Assembly (NCBI GenBank): GCA_035645555.1
Contig: DASQMI010000097.1
Span: forward strand, 62,001-126,000
Length of the DNA stretch: 64,000 nucleotides
Reading direction: 5' to 3'
DNA from: Lysobacter_F sp035645555
Lineage (GTDB): Bacteria > Pseudomonadota > Gammaproteobacteria > Xanthomonadales > Xanthomonadaceae
Part shown: piece after piece, positions 17,566 through 25,077 of the stretch
Numbering within the stretch: position 1 is the first letter of the stretch
Layout: every line of letters starts with the position of its first letter
The notes under the pieces: generated by a model
Told to the model about the DNA's origin: nothing
The model's database searches: none
Seen by the model: only the letters and a program-made list of their open reading frames with translations
Position numbers and translations under genes: made by a program

Positions 17566-17823
17566 ATGTCCGACACGCCTCCCGATCGCCTCGCGGTCGA
17601 CCCGCGCAGCCCGTACCACGATGCCGATGCGCTCGCGCGCGGCGTCGGCGTGCGCTTCAACGGCCAGGAGCGCCACAACGTCGAGGAGTACTGCGTCAGC
17701 GAGGGCTGGGTCCGCGTGCAAGCCGGCCGCGCGCTCGACCGCCGCGGCCAGCCGATGACGATCAAGATCAAGGGCACGGTCGAGCCCTACTACCGGCTGC
17801 CGCAGCCGGAAGCCTCGTCCTGA
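17566..17823 (+). CDS. DUF3297 family protein
   Basis: An 85-residue protein with the family core: DPRSPYHDADALARGVGVRFNG, ERHNVEEYCVSEGWVRV, and a C-terminal strand IKIKGTVEPYY. DUF3297 proteins are small and cytoplasmic and are sometimes mislabelled glutathione peroxidase in databases; no catalytic motif is visible. Divergent from the SDR gene. A tatgct hexamer at 17527-17532 lies at a suitable distance to be the -10 box, giving a leader of about 27 nt. Confidence 0.85.
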   Translation: MSDTPPDRLAVDPRSPYHDADALARGVGVRFNGQERHNVEEYCVSEGWVRVQAGRALDRRGQPMTIKIKGTVEPYYRLPQPEASS

Positions 17824-17910
17824 CCGGTTGGCGCTGAACCGGGCGGCGGTCTGCCGCGCGCGGGCGCGCACGGCTATGCTTGCCGTTCCCATGCGCCGCC
17901 GCCGCTCGCG

Positions 17911-18285
17911 ATGAAATTCCTGATGCTGGTCTACACGGACGAAGCGCTGCTCGAGGCGCTGCCCGAGGTCGAGTACGACCGCCTGATGCGCGGCTGCCTG
18001 CAGCACGCCGACGAACTGCGCACGCAGGGGCGCCTGCTCGCCTCGCAGCAGCTCGAGCCGCCGCGCAGCGGGCGCTCGCTGCGCGTGCGCGACGGCCGCA
18101 GCACGATTACCGACGGCCCGTTCGCCGAGACCAAGGAAGTGCTGGCCGGCTTCAACCTGCTGGAGGCCGACAGCCTCGACGAGGCGATGCGGATCGCGCA
18201 GGAATTCCCCTGGGCGCGGTACGGCTGCATCGAGGTGCGGCCGGTGCGCGATCTCGACGCCGTACGCCGGCGGGTGGGCGCATGA
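17911..18285 (+). CDS. YciI/DGPF-domain protein
   Basis: A 124-residue single-domain protein of the YciI-like (DGPF) family. The telltale motif DGPFAETKE lies near residues 69-77, after a strand MKFLMLVYTDE that opens the ferredoxin-like fold. In many bacteria these genes sit beside ECF sigma factors; here the partner is an MFS transporter. The function of the domain is unproven. Its stop codon overlaps the start of the transporter (ATGA at 18282), so translation of the two is probably coupled. A tatgct near 17874 may be the -10 box. Confidence 0.88.
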   Translation: MKFLMLVYTDEALLEALPEVEYDRLMRGCLQHADELRTQGRLLASQQLEPPRSGRSLRVRDGRSTITDGPFAETKEVLAGFNLLEADSLDEAMRIAQEFPWARYGCIEVRPVRDLDAVRRRVGA

Positions 18286-19880
18286 AGAGCACCGGGCTGT
18301 CGTTCCACCATCCGGTCGCGTTCTGGGTCGGCTGCGCGCTGATCGCCGCCGGCGTGTTCGCGCACATGCCGATGTTCATGATGGGCCAGCACACCCACTG
18401 GCAGATGGTCGGCATGCCGATGGACGGCTGGATGCTCGCCGGGATGGCGGCGATCCCGGTCGGCCTGCTGCTGTCGGGCTACGGGCTGATGCCGCGGCTG
18501 TCGCAGCGGCGCAACGCGCAGGGCGCGGCGCTGCACTTCCACGTCGCCGACGGCGTGCCGCTCAACGCCGAGCACTGGAAGCTGGTGATCGTGCTGGTGA
18601 TCGCGCTGGCGGTGGATGTGATGAAGCCGGCCACGCTGGGCTTCGTGATGCCGGGCATGAGCGCGGAGTACGCGATCAGCAAGCCGACCGCGAGCATGCT
18701 GGCGCTGTTCGCACTGACCGGCACCACCGTGGGTTCGGTGGTGTGGGGCTGGGTCGGCGACGCGTTCGGCCGGCGCGCGGCGATCCTGCTGTCGGCGCTG
18801 ATGTTCATCGGCACCGCGATCTGCGGGGCGATGCCGGCGTTCGAGTGGAATCTGGTGATGTGCTTCCTGATGGGCGCCTCGGCCGGCGGCCTGCTGCCGA
18901 TCACGTTCACCCTGATGGCCGAGACGGTGCCGGCCGCGCACCGCGGCTGGCTGTTGGTGGCGCTGGGCGGCATCGGCACCTCGGCCGGCTACCTGCTCGC
19001 CGCCGGCGCGGCAGCCACGCTGGAACCGCTGTTCAGCTGGCGGGTGCTGTGGCTGCTGGGGCTGCCGACCGGTGCGCTGATCATCTTCCTCGACCGCTAC
19101 ATCCCGGAGTCGCCGCGCTTCCTCGCCAATGCCGGGCTCGAACAGGAGGCGCGCGCGGTGCTGCGCAAGTTCGCCGGCAACGCCGCCAACGTCGAGGCCG
19201 AGGCCGTGCCCGGCGCCGCCGGTGCGGGAGCGGCGCCGCGGGTGGGCGTGCGCCAGCTGCTGCGCGGCCGCCATGCCTCGATCACCTGGGGCCTGCTGGT
19301 GTGCGGGCTGGCGTGGGGCCTGGTCAACTTCGGCGTGCTGCTGTGGTTGCCGGTCAACCTGACCAAGCTCGGCGTCGCCGCCGACGCGGCCAGTGCGCTG
19401 CTCGCGCGCTCGGCGATCTATGCGTTGCCCGGCATCGCGGTGGTGATCTGGCTGTACCACCGCTGGAGCAGCATCAAGGCGCTGGTGCTGTTCATCGTGC
19501 TCACCACGCTGTCGCTGCTGGCATTCGTCGCCATCGACCTGACCGCGCTACGCGCCGAAGCGGTGGTGGTGATGGCGACCGCGTCGCTGCTGATCAGCGT
19601 CAGCGGCGTGATCGCGATGCTGATTCCGTACGCGGCCGAGATCTATCCGGTGCACCTGCGCGGCACCGGCTCCGGCGTGGTCGCCGCCGCGTCCAAGGCG
19701 GGCGGCATCATCGGCGCCGGCCTGGGCGTGCTGGGCTTCTTCGGCCATTTCACCCTGTCCGCGCTGCTGATCGCGGTGCCGATGGCGATCTCCGCGGTCA
19801 TGCTGCTGCGCGCAGGCATCGAAACCCGCGGCCAGCGGCTCGAGGAGATCCAGGACGCGCTCGGCGCGCGGGTGGGCTGA
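18282..19880 (+). CDS. MFS transporter, sugar-porter-like
   Basis: A 532-residue membrane protein with about 12-14 hydrophobic segments. The MFS motif between segments 2 and 3 is present (GWVGDAFGRRAAI), and PESPRFL at the central loop is typical of sugar and organic-acid porters. Two extra N-terminal hydrophobic segments with several Met and His residues (AHMPMFMMGQHTHW) precede the core and are unusual. The start overlaps the YciI stop by four bases, making a two-gene operon. The substrate cannot be inferred. The central cytoplasmic loop has an Ala/Gly-rich linker near residue 310. Confidence 0.9.
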   Translation: MKSTGLSFHHPVAFWVGCALIAAGVFAHMPMFMMGQHTHWQMVGMPMDGWMLAGMAAIPVGLLLSGYGLMPRLSQRRNAQGAALHFHVADGVPLNAEHWKLVIVLVIALAVDVMKPATLGFVMPGMSAEYAISKPTASMLALFALTGTTVGSVVWGWVGDAFGRRAAILLSALMFIGTAICGAMPAFEWNLVMCFLMGASAGGLLPITFTLMAETVPAAHRGWLLVALGGIGTSAGYLLAAGAAATLEPLFSWRVLWLLGLPTGALIIFLDRYIPESPRFLANAGLEQEARAVLRKFAGNAANVEAEAVPGAAGAGAAPRVGVRQLLRGRHASITWGLLVCGLAWGLVNFGVLLWLPVNLTKLGVAADAASALLARSAIYALPGIAVVIWLYHRWSSIKALVLFIVLTTLSLLAFVAIDLTALRAEAVVVMATASLLISVSGVIAMLIPYAAEIYPVHLRGTGSGVVAAASKAGGIIGAGLGVLGFFGHFTLSALLIAVPMAISAVMLLRAGIETRGQRLEEIQDALGARVG

Positions 19881-19887
19881 TCCGCTG

Positions 19888-20133
19888 TCAGAAGCGCAGG
19901 CGGCGGTACAGCTGCGCGGACAGCCACGCCGCATGCACGTGCATGCGGACCTGCGGCCAGTCGAGCGCGTAGCGGCCGCGTACGCGGGTCCAGCCGTCGG
20001 CGAGCGTCGGCTCGAGCTGCTCCCACGTGTGTTCGCTGTACAGCCGGCGCGCTTCCGCGCCGTACAAGGCGGCCAGTTCCTCGGCCTCGTGCGGCAGTGC
20101 GCGTCGCATGCACTCCCGATTCATTTCGTCCAT
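19888..20133 (-). CDS. Small hypothetical protein
   Basis: An 81-residue protein starting MDEMNRECMRRALP, predicted mostly helical with conserved-looking aromatic positions (YSEHTWEQLEP, YALDWPQVRMHVHAAW). There is no signal peptide or membrane segment. I do not recognise a family. The frame extends to 20187, but the extra 18 residues look non-coding, so I prefer the ATG at 20133. It converges with the MFS gene, whose stop is only 7 nt away. Confidence 0.6.
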   Translation of the reverse strand: MDEMNRECMRRALPHEAEELAALYGAEARRLYSEHTWEQLEPTLADGWTRVRGRYALDWPQVRMHVHAAWLSAQLYRRLRF

Positions 20134-20479
20134 GGCAGCGCTTCCTGAACAGCCCCTGTCCGGACCGAGCACGCTACTCTTGCGCAAGTGCCAAATCGAG
20201 CACGGCGGGCGTGTGATTGGCGACGAGCCGACGAACGGTCGCAGGAGCGTGTGTTCCCGTCCACACGGCCTTCACGCCAGCGCTTTGCGACGTGGGTCCG
20301 CTGCCGCTGCGACCACCGTCGACCGCTGTCGGGCGGGGCCCGACAGCGGCCGCGGAAACTCCCGATCCCGCCGCCGCCACGGTTGAGCCAAGGTGCCGCC
20401 GTCCGCGAAGCGTGCTGTCGGCGCGCATGCGACGGAGGTGAGAGCCACCGGAACACACACATCCCCAAGCAAGCCCCGC

Positions 20480-20510
20480 GGCCAGGGCACCCCTCCCAGG
20501 GGCCCTGGCC
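20480..20510 (+). other. Strong GC hairpin upstream of the esterase gene
   Basis: The arms ggccagggc (20480-20488) and gccctggcc (20502-20510) pair perfectly over 9 bp, and a second 4-bp stem (ccct/aggg) closes the loop with a 2-nt bulge. No T tract follows, so it does not read as a classic terminator. If the esterase promoter is the -10 box at 20544, this hairpin lies upstream of the transcript. Confidence 0.6.
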
Positions 20511-20543
20511 GTTCTGCTTCAGGGGGCGAGGCGTGCGATCGGG

Positions 20544-20549
20544 CAGAAT
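20544..20549 (+). promoter_or_regulatory. -10-like box of the carboxylesterase gene, probably leaderless
   Basis: The hexamer cagaat ends 7 nt before the ATG at 20556. The same cagaat/tagaat-ggcgcg-atg arrangement precedes hemC. A start site 7 nt downstream of the box would coincide with the start codon. There is no good -35 or Shine-Dalgarno sequence. Confidence 0.45.
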
Positions 20550-20555
20550 GGCGCG

Positions 20556-21236
20556 ATGGATACCGCCGCCCTTCTGGACGCCGTCGAACACGAAACCGGC
20601 TCCGCGCCGCAGTGGAGCATCCTCTGGCTGCACGGCCTCGGCGCCGACGGCCACGACTTCATGCCGATCGTGCCCGAGCTGGTGCGCCCGGACTGGCCGG
20701 CGCTGCGGTTCGTGTTTCCGCATGCGCCGGTGCGCGCGGTGACGATCAACAACGGCGTGCGCATGCGCGCCTGGTACGACATCCGCGATTTCGACCTCGC
20801 CAACCGCGCCGACATGGACGGGGTCAACGAGTCGGTCGCCCAGATCGAGGCGCTGATCGCTCGCGAACACGAGCGCGGGGTGCCGGCCGAGCGCATCGTG
20901 CTGGCCGGCTTCTCGCAGGGCGGCGCGATCACCCTGGCGGCCGGCCTGCGCCGCGCGACGCCGCTGGCGGGGCTGGTCGCGCTGTCGACCTACCTGCCGT
21001 CGCCGCAGCAGGCGTTGGCCGGCGCGACCGCGGCGGCGAAGCGGCAGCCGGTGTTCCTCGCCCACGGCAGCTACGATCCGGTGGTGCCGTTCCAGGCCGG
21101 ACTGCAGAGCGCCGGCGTGCTGCGCCAGCTCGGCATCGAGGTCGAGTGGCACGCCTACCCGATGGCGCACCAGGTGTGCGCCGAGCAGATAGCCGACCTG
21201 ATGGCGTGGCTGGGCCGCCGGTTCGCCGCCACGTGA
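20556..21236 (+). CDS. Carboxylesterase/phospholipase, alpha/beta hydrolase
   Basis: A 226-residue cytoplasmic esterase of the acyl-protein-thioesterase/carboxylesterase family. It opens with ILWLHGLGADGHDFMPIVPEL (oxyanion strand), carries the nucleophile Ser120 in GFSQGGAI, and has the acid in HGSYDPVVP and His in MAHQVC. The length and motif order match Pseudomonas EstB/CarbE-type enzymes, which hydrolyse short acyl esters. No Shine-Dalgarno is visible before the ATG, and a -10-like hexamer sits 7 nt upstream. The AlgR-type regulator follows after 155 nt in the same direction. Confidence 0.93.
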   Translation: MDTAALLDAVEHETGSAPQWSILWLHGLGADGHDFMPIVPELVRPDWPALRFVFPHAPVRAVTINNGVRMRAWYDIRDFDLANRADMDGVNESVAQIEALIAREHERGVPAERIVLAGFSQGGAITLAAGLRRATPLAGLVALSTYLPSPQQALAGATAAAKRQPVFLAHGSYDPVVPFQAGLQSAGVLRQLGIEVEWHAYPMAHQVCAEQIADLMAWLGRRFAAT

Positions 21237-21391
21237 GAAAACCGGACGGCAGCGGCTGACAGGCGGCGCGCGGGCTGGCTACTATCGGGTGGTGCCCGGC
21301 TTCTGCCGGAGCGATACGCGCCGGGGCGGGCCGCTGGGGGCGGCGGGCTGTCACGGTCGGCCTACTGTGGGGAGCAGGGGGGCGTGCGCCG

Positions 21392-22132
21392 ATGAATGCG
21401 GCGTTGAAAGTGGTTATTGCCGACGACGAGCCGCCCGCGCGCGAGCGGCTGCGTTCGCTGCTGGGCGGCATGGGGGACGTCGAAATCGTGGCCGAGGCCG
21501 GCGACGGCCAGCAGGCGCTGCAGGCCTGTGCCGACCACGTGCCCGACCTGATCCTGCTGGACATCGCCATGCCCGGCATGGACGGGCTGGAGGCGGCTCG
21601 CCATCTCGCCGCGTTCGAACCGCGCCCGGCGGTGGTGTTCTGCACCGCCTACGACGCGCACGCGCTGTCCGCGTTCGAGGCCGAGGCCATCGACTACCTG
21701 GTCAAACCGGTGCGCCCGGAACGGCTCGCGGCCGCGCTGGAGCGGGTGCGCACGTTCGCCGCCGGTCGCCAGCGCGGCCAGGAGGGCGCGCCGCGCCCGC
21801 GCCGCACGCACCTGTGCGCGCGCCTGCGCGGCAATCTCCGGCTGATTCCGATCGAGGACGTGCACTACTTCCACGCCGAGGAGAAGTACGTGGTGGTGCA
21901 CCACGCGCGCGGCGAGGACCTGATCGAGGAGTCGCTGAAGTCGCTGGAGGACGAGTTCGGCGACCGCTTCGTGCGCATCCACCGCAACTGCCTGGTGGCG
22001 CGGCACGAGCTGGTGGAGCTGAAGCGCCGTCCGGACGGCCACGTGCAGGCGGTGTTGCGCCACGCCAAGGAGCCGCTCGAGGTCAGCCGGCGCTGCGTGG
22101 CCCACCTGCGCGAGACCGTGCGCATGCTCTGA
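21392..22132 (+). CDS. algR: LytTR-family response regulator, AlgR-like
   Basis: A 246-residue two-component regulator. The receiver domain (1-120) has the acidic pair DDEPPARERL and phospho-acceptor Asp57 in LILLDIAMPG, plus the conserved Thr and Lys (FCTAYD, DYLVKPV). A LytTR DNA-binding domain follows (about 140-240, with VHYFHAEEKYVVVH and FVRIHRNCLV). The order regulator-hemC matches algR-hemC in Pseudomonas, where AlgR controls alginate and type IV pili. The cognate sensor (AlgZ/FimS) that usually lies directly upstream is absent here: the upstream neighbour is an esterase. The symbol is therefore by similarity and synteny, and the regulon is unknown. Confidence 0.88.
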   Translation: MNAALKVVIADDEPPARERLRSLLGGMGDVEIVAEAGDGQQALQACADHVPDLILLDIAMPGMDGLEAARHLAAFEPRPAVVFCTAYDAHALSAFEAEAIDYLVKPVRPERLAAALERVRTFAAGRQRGQEGAPRPRRTHLCARLRGNLRLIPIEDVHYFHAEEKYVVVHHARGEDLIEESLKSLEDEFGDRFVRIHRNCLVARHELVELKRRPDGHVQAVLRHAKEPLEVSRRCVAHLRETVRML

Positions 22133-22151
22133 CGGCGCGGGCACGCGCCCG

Positions 22152-22157
22152 TAGAAT
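22152..22157 (+). promoter_or_regulatory. -10-like box of hemC, probably leaderless
   Basis: The hexamer tagaat ends exactly 7 nt before the ATG at 22164, within the gap after the algR stop codon. There is no Shine-Dalgarno between box and start codon. The expected transcription start coincides with the start codon. Confidence 0.5.
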
Positions 22158-22163
22158 GGCGCG

Positions 22164-23108
22164 ATGCACACGCTCCGCATCGCCACCCGCAAGAGCCCGC
22201 TCGCGCTGTGGCAGACCGAACACGTGGCCGAACGCCTGCGCGCGGCGCATCCAGGCCTGCGCGTCGAGCTGGTGCCGATGAGCACGCGCGGCGACGAGGT
22301 GCTCGACCGCTCGCTCGCCGCGATCGGCGGCAAGGGGCTGTTCCTCAAGGAACTCGAGCTGGCCATGCTGCGCGGTGAGGCCGACTGCGCGGTGCATTCG
22401 CTCAAGGACGTACCGATGGAGCTGGAGCCGGGCTTCGCGCTGCCGGCGATCCTCGCCCGTGCCGACCATGCCGATGCGTTCGTCAGCGCGCGCTTCGATG
22501 GCATCGCCGCGCTGCCGCAAGGCGCGGTGGTCGGCACGTCGTCGCTGCGGCGGCAGGCGCAGCTGCGCGCGCTGCGGCCGGATCTGGTGCTGCGCGACCT
22601 GCGCGGCAACGTCAACACGCGGCTGGCCAGGCTCGACGCCGGCGAATACGACGCCATCGTGCTGGCGTGCGCCGGGCTGGAGCGGCTCGGCCTGCACGCG
22701 CGCATCCGCGCCCGCCTCGACGCGCCGCACTGGCTGCCGGCACCGGCGCAGGGCGCGATCGCGATCGAATGCCGCAGCGACGATGCCGCCACGCAGGCGC
22801 TGTGCGCGGCGCTCGACGATGCCGACACCCGCACCTGCGTCGAGGCCGAGCGCGCGATGAACCGCGCGCTGCACGGCAGCTGCCACGTGCCGGTGGCCGC
22901 TCTGGCGCGGCTCGACGGCGAACGCGTGCAGCTGCACGGCCTGGTCGGCTCCGTCCACGACGGTGCGCAGGTGCGCGCCGACGGTGCGGCCTCGCGCGAC
23001 GATGCCGATGCGCTTGGGCGCGAAGTCGCGGCGCGTCTGCTGGCCCAGGGCGCGGACCGGCTGATTGCCGATTCCGGTGAACCCGACACCGGCCCGTACA
23101 CCTCCTGA
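22164..23108 (+). CDS. hemC: Hydroxymethylbilane synthase (porphobilinogen deaminase)
   Basis: A 314-residue enzyme that joins four porphobilinogen molecules into hydroxymethylbilane in heme synthesis. The N-terminus LRIATRKSPLALWQTE, the substrate-binding GTSSLRRQAQL, and Cys240 in HGSCHVP, which holds the dipyrromethane cofactor, are all present. The length is normal. The stop lies just before a cluster of REP-like repeats that separates it from the converging molybdoenzyme operon. The usual hemD partner is not downstream. A tagaat box directly before the ATG suggests its own transcript, separate from algR. Confidence 0.97.
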   Translation: MHTLRIATRKSPLALWQTEHVAERLRAAHPGLRVELVPMSTRGDEVLDRSLAAIGGKGLFLKELELAMLRGEADCAVHSLKDVPMELEPGFALPAILARADHADAFVSARFDGIAALPQGAVVGTSSLRRQAQLRALRPDLVLRDLRGNVNTRLARLDAGEYDAIVLACAGLERLGLHARIRARLDAPHWLPAPAQGAIAIECRSDDAATQALCAALDDADTRTCVEAERAMNRALHGSCHVPVAALARLDGERVQLHGLVGSVHDGAQVRADGAASRDDADALGREVAARLLAQGADRLIADSGEPDTGPYTS

Positions 23109-23126
23109 CGGCACTGCGCGCTGCGA

Positions 23127-23330
23127 TGTAGGAGCGGTTTCGCTGCGACCTTGCGTCTCCGCTGCCGTTGTAGGAGCGGCTTCAGCCGCGACCTCGCCTC
23201 TCCGCTTCCGTTGCAGGCGCGGCATCAGCCGCTATCCCACGACAACCTCTGTAGGAGCGGCTTTAGCCGCGACTCATATCCAGCCGCGACTCATATCCAG
23301 TGGTGGAGGGAGCGGCTTCAGCCGCGACTG
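23127..23330 (+). repeat. Cluster of REP-like palindromes between convergent genes
   Basis: About five degenerate direct copies of a gtaggagcggctt-tagccgcga type unit occur at about 23127, 23169, 23212, 23250 and 23306, each with an internal 5-7 bp palindrome (gcggc/gccgc). A 17-bp segment (agccgcgactcatatcc) is repeated head to tail at 23265 and 23282. The cluster fills the space between hemC and the last gene of the molybdoenzyme operon. Such units are common in Xanthomonas and Pseudomonas genomes. No transposase is nearby. Confidence 0.85.
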
Positions 23331-23332
23331 CA

Positions 23333-24280
23333 TCAGTAATACAGCATCACCACGTGCCGCGCCTCGGCGAAGAACAGCCAGCGCTCCACCAGCGCGCCGA
23401 GCAGCACGCTGATCGCCGCCGGCAGCAGCACCATCTCCGCATCGAGGTGCACGAACACCCACACCGGCAGCGCGCACAGCGCCGGCACCAGCGCGAACAG
23501 CAGCGACGCCACTGCGCGCAGCCGCTTCGAATGTTTGCGCGCCAGCACGTAGCCCATCTCGCGGGTAACGAAGTTCGCTTCGGTGTGCGGACGTTCGAAC
23601 ACCCGCAACGTGCGCTCCGGCAGGCCGACCGCATCGCCGCGCGTGGCCGGCAGTTCGCCGCGGTCGATGTCACGCCAGTAGCGGCGCTTCAGCAGGTACA
23701 GCGCCAGCGCGCCAACGAGGATCCCAAGCCCGGCCAGGTTGGACAGCCCGCCGAGCGCGCCGGCGAGCGTGGCGAACAGCACGCCGCCGGTCATCAGCGC
23801 GAACAGCAGGTAGGCCGGCACCACCAGCCGGTGCCGCCAAGCGGGAATCGGCGGCAGCGACGCGTAGATCATCGCGGTGCACGCGACCGTCAGCAGCGCG
23901 CACGCCACGAGCAGCGCGGCGGCCGCGATGCCGGCCGTGCCTAGCGACGCGCGTCCGTTGCCGCTGCCGTCCAGCATCCCCGGCAGCAGCGCCAGCGCCA
24001 GCGCGACTGCGGGTAGGTAGCACAGCACCGCCATCACGCCTTCGCGCGACAGCCACGACGTGCGCCACTGCGAGAACGCGCGCCACGCGCGCGCGGGCTT
24101 GCCGAGGTGCGCCAGCGAGCTGAGCAGGCCCGCCGTCACCAGCAGCGCGCCGAGCCCGAGCGCGACGAGCAGCACCCGCGCCGGCATCGCGGCGATCGCA
24201 CCGAACCCCGCCCAGCACCACAGGCCGTAGCCGGCGCCGGAGAGCGTGGTGAAGAAGATGACCGAGAAGGCGGGGTGCAT
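23333..24280 (-). CDS. soeC: DmsC/NrfD-type membrane anchor of a molybdoenzyme
   Basis: A 315-residue membrane protein with about eight hydrophobic helices. It starts MHPAFSVIFFTTLSGAGYGLW and has a DmsC-like pattern, including SLAHLGKPARAWRA after the second helix. DmsC-family anchors bind the quinone and pass electrons to or from the iron-sulfur subunit. It is the last gene of the four-gene unit, 53 nt after the ferredoxin gene. SoeC of sulfite dehydrogenase and DmsC of DMSO reductase both belong here; the SoeC name rests on the neighbouring subunits. Confidence 0.75.
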   Translation of the reverse strand: MHPAFSVIFFTTLSGAGYGLWCWAGFGAIAAMPARVLLVALGLGALLVTAGLLSSLAHLGKPARAWRAFSQWRTSWLSREGVMAVLCYLPAVALALALLPGMLDGSGNGRASLGTAGIAAAALLVACALLTVACTAMIYASLPPIPAWRHRLVVPAYLLFALMTGGVLFATLAGALGGLSNLAGLGILVGALALYLLKRRYWRDIDRGELPATRGDAVGLPERTLRVFERPHTEANFVTREMGYVLARKHSKRLRAVASLLFALVPALCALPVWVFVHLDAEMVLLPAAISVLLGALVERWLFFAEARHVVMLYY

Positions 24281-24333
24281 ACGGCAGCCGATCTGCGAAA
24301 GGCGACATTCTGCCTTGGCGGCGGGGAACCGCC

Positions 24334-25077
24334 CTAGCGGCTCAGCACGCGATCCAGCCAGCGCAGCAGCGGCGGAAGCGCCTGCGTGTCGAGCGTTTCC
24401 GTGGGCGTCGCGGGCGCGGCGCTACCGGTGCGACGCGGACGCGGCGGCAGGTACTGGTTGGTCGGCTTGTAGCCGAGCTGCGGCATCAGGTCGACGCCGC
24501 CGCGCTCGGCCACCAGCTTCGACACCGCCGACTCCGGATCGCCCAGATCGCCGAAGTGGCGCGCGCGGGTCGGACAGGCCTGCACGCAGGCCGGCTGGCG
24601 CTCCGCCTCCGGCAGGTTCTCGTTGTAGATGCGGTCGACGCACAGCGTGCATTTCTTCATCACGCCCTCGACCGCGCTGTACTCGCGCGCGCCGTACGGG
24701 CAGGCCCACGAACACAGCTTGCAGCCGATGCACTTGTCCTCGTCGACCAGCACGATGCCGTCCTCGGCGCGCTTGAAGCTCGCGCCCGTGGGGCACACGG
24801 TCACGCACGCCGGTTGCTCGCAATGCAGGCACGAGCGCGGGAAGTGCAGCGTCATCGCCGGCTGCGTGGCGGTGGGTTCGACCTCGTAGCTGTGCACGCG
24901 GTTGAACCACACTCCGGTGGGTTCCTTGCCGTACGGCTGCTCGTCGGTCAGCGGCGCGGCATGGCCCGCGGCGTTCCATTCCTTGCAGCTCACCGCGCAG
25001 GCGTGGCAGCCGACGCAGGTGTCGAGGTCGATCACCAGGCCGAGCTTCTTCTTCGAGGGCGGGGGCAGGTCGGTCAT
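24334..25077 (-). CDS. soeB: 4Fe-4S ferredoxin subunit of a molybdoenzyme (SoeB/DmsB-like)
   Basis: A 247-residue electron-transfer subunit with four cysteine clusters: CVGCHACAVSCKEWN, CLHCEQPACVTVCPTG, CIGCKLCSWACPYG and CTLCVDRIYN with CVQACPTRA. This four-cubane layout is that of DmsB/NrfC/SoeB. The opening LGLVIDLDTCVGCHACAVSCKEWN and the insert GVWFNRVHSYEVEP resemble SoeB. There is no Tat or Sec signal, so it works on the cytoplasmic side or travels with its partner. The start codon overlaps the stop of the small membrane gene (4 nt). The C-terminal 45 residues after PTNQYLPPRPRR are a variable tail. Confidence 0.85.
   Translation of the reverse strand: MTDLPPPSKKKLGLVIDLDTCVGCHACAVSCKEWNAAGHAAPLTDEQPYGKEPTGVWFNRVHSYEVEPTATQPAMTLHFPRSCLHCEQPACVTVCPTGASFKRAEDGIVLVDEDKCIGCKLCSWACPYGAREYSAVEGVMKKCTLCVDRIYNENLPEAERQPACVQACPTRARHFGDLGDPESAVSKLVAERGGVDLMPQLGYKPTNQYLPPRPRRTGSAAPATPTETLDTQALPPLLRWLDRVLSR

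Larger units (their letters stand above)
20134..20555. other. Intergenic region with no gene found
   Basis: This 422-bp stretch lies between two divergently transcribed genes. I see no convincing coding sequence or tRNA. It contains an inverted repeat around 20336-20358 (cgctgtcggg / cccgacagcg type) and a strong hairpin at 20480-20510 just before the esterase gene. An uncharacterised leader or small RNA is possible but not shown. Confidence 0.5.

Noticed and set aside
20134..20200. Minus-strand stretch resembling a conserved part of 6S RNA (agcgtgctcggtccg)
   Set aside because: About 15 bases resemble the E. coli 6S central region, but the flanking closing stem would run into a coding gene and I cannot form the long 6S hairpin. 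Probably chance.
20170..20200. Possible sigma54 site tggcacttgcgcaa on the minus strand
   Set aside because: The GG and GC pairs are not 10 bp apart as required, so it fails the consensus.
23127..23330. REP cluster read as a CRISPR array
   Set aside because: Units differ in sequence and spacing, are palindromic, and the spacers are not unique equal-length segments; no cas genes are present.
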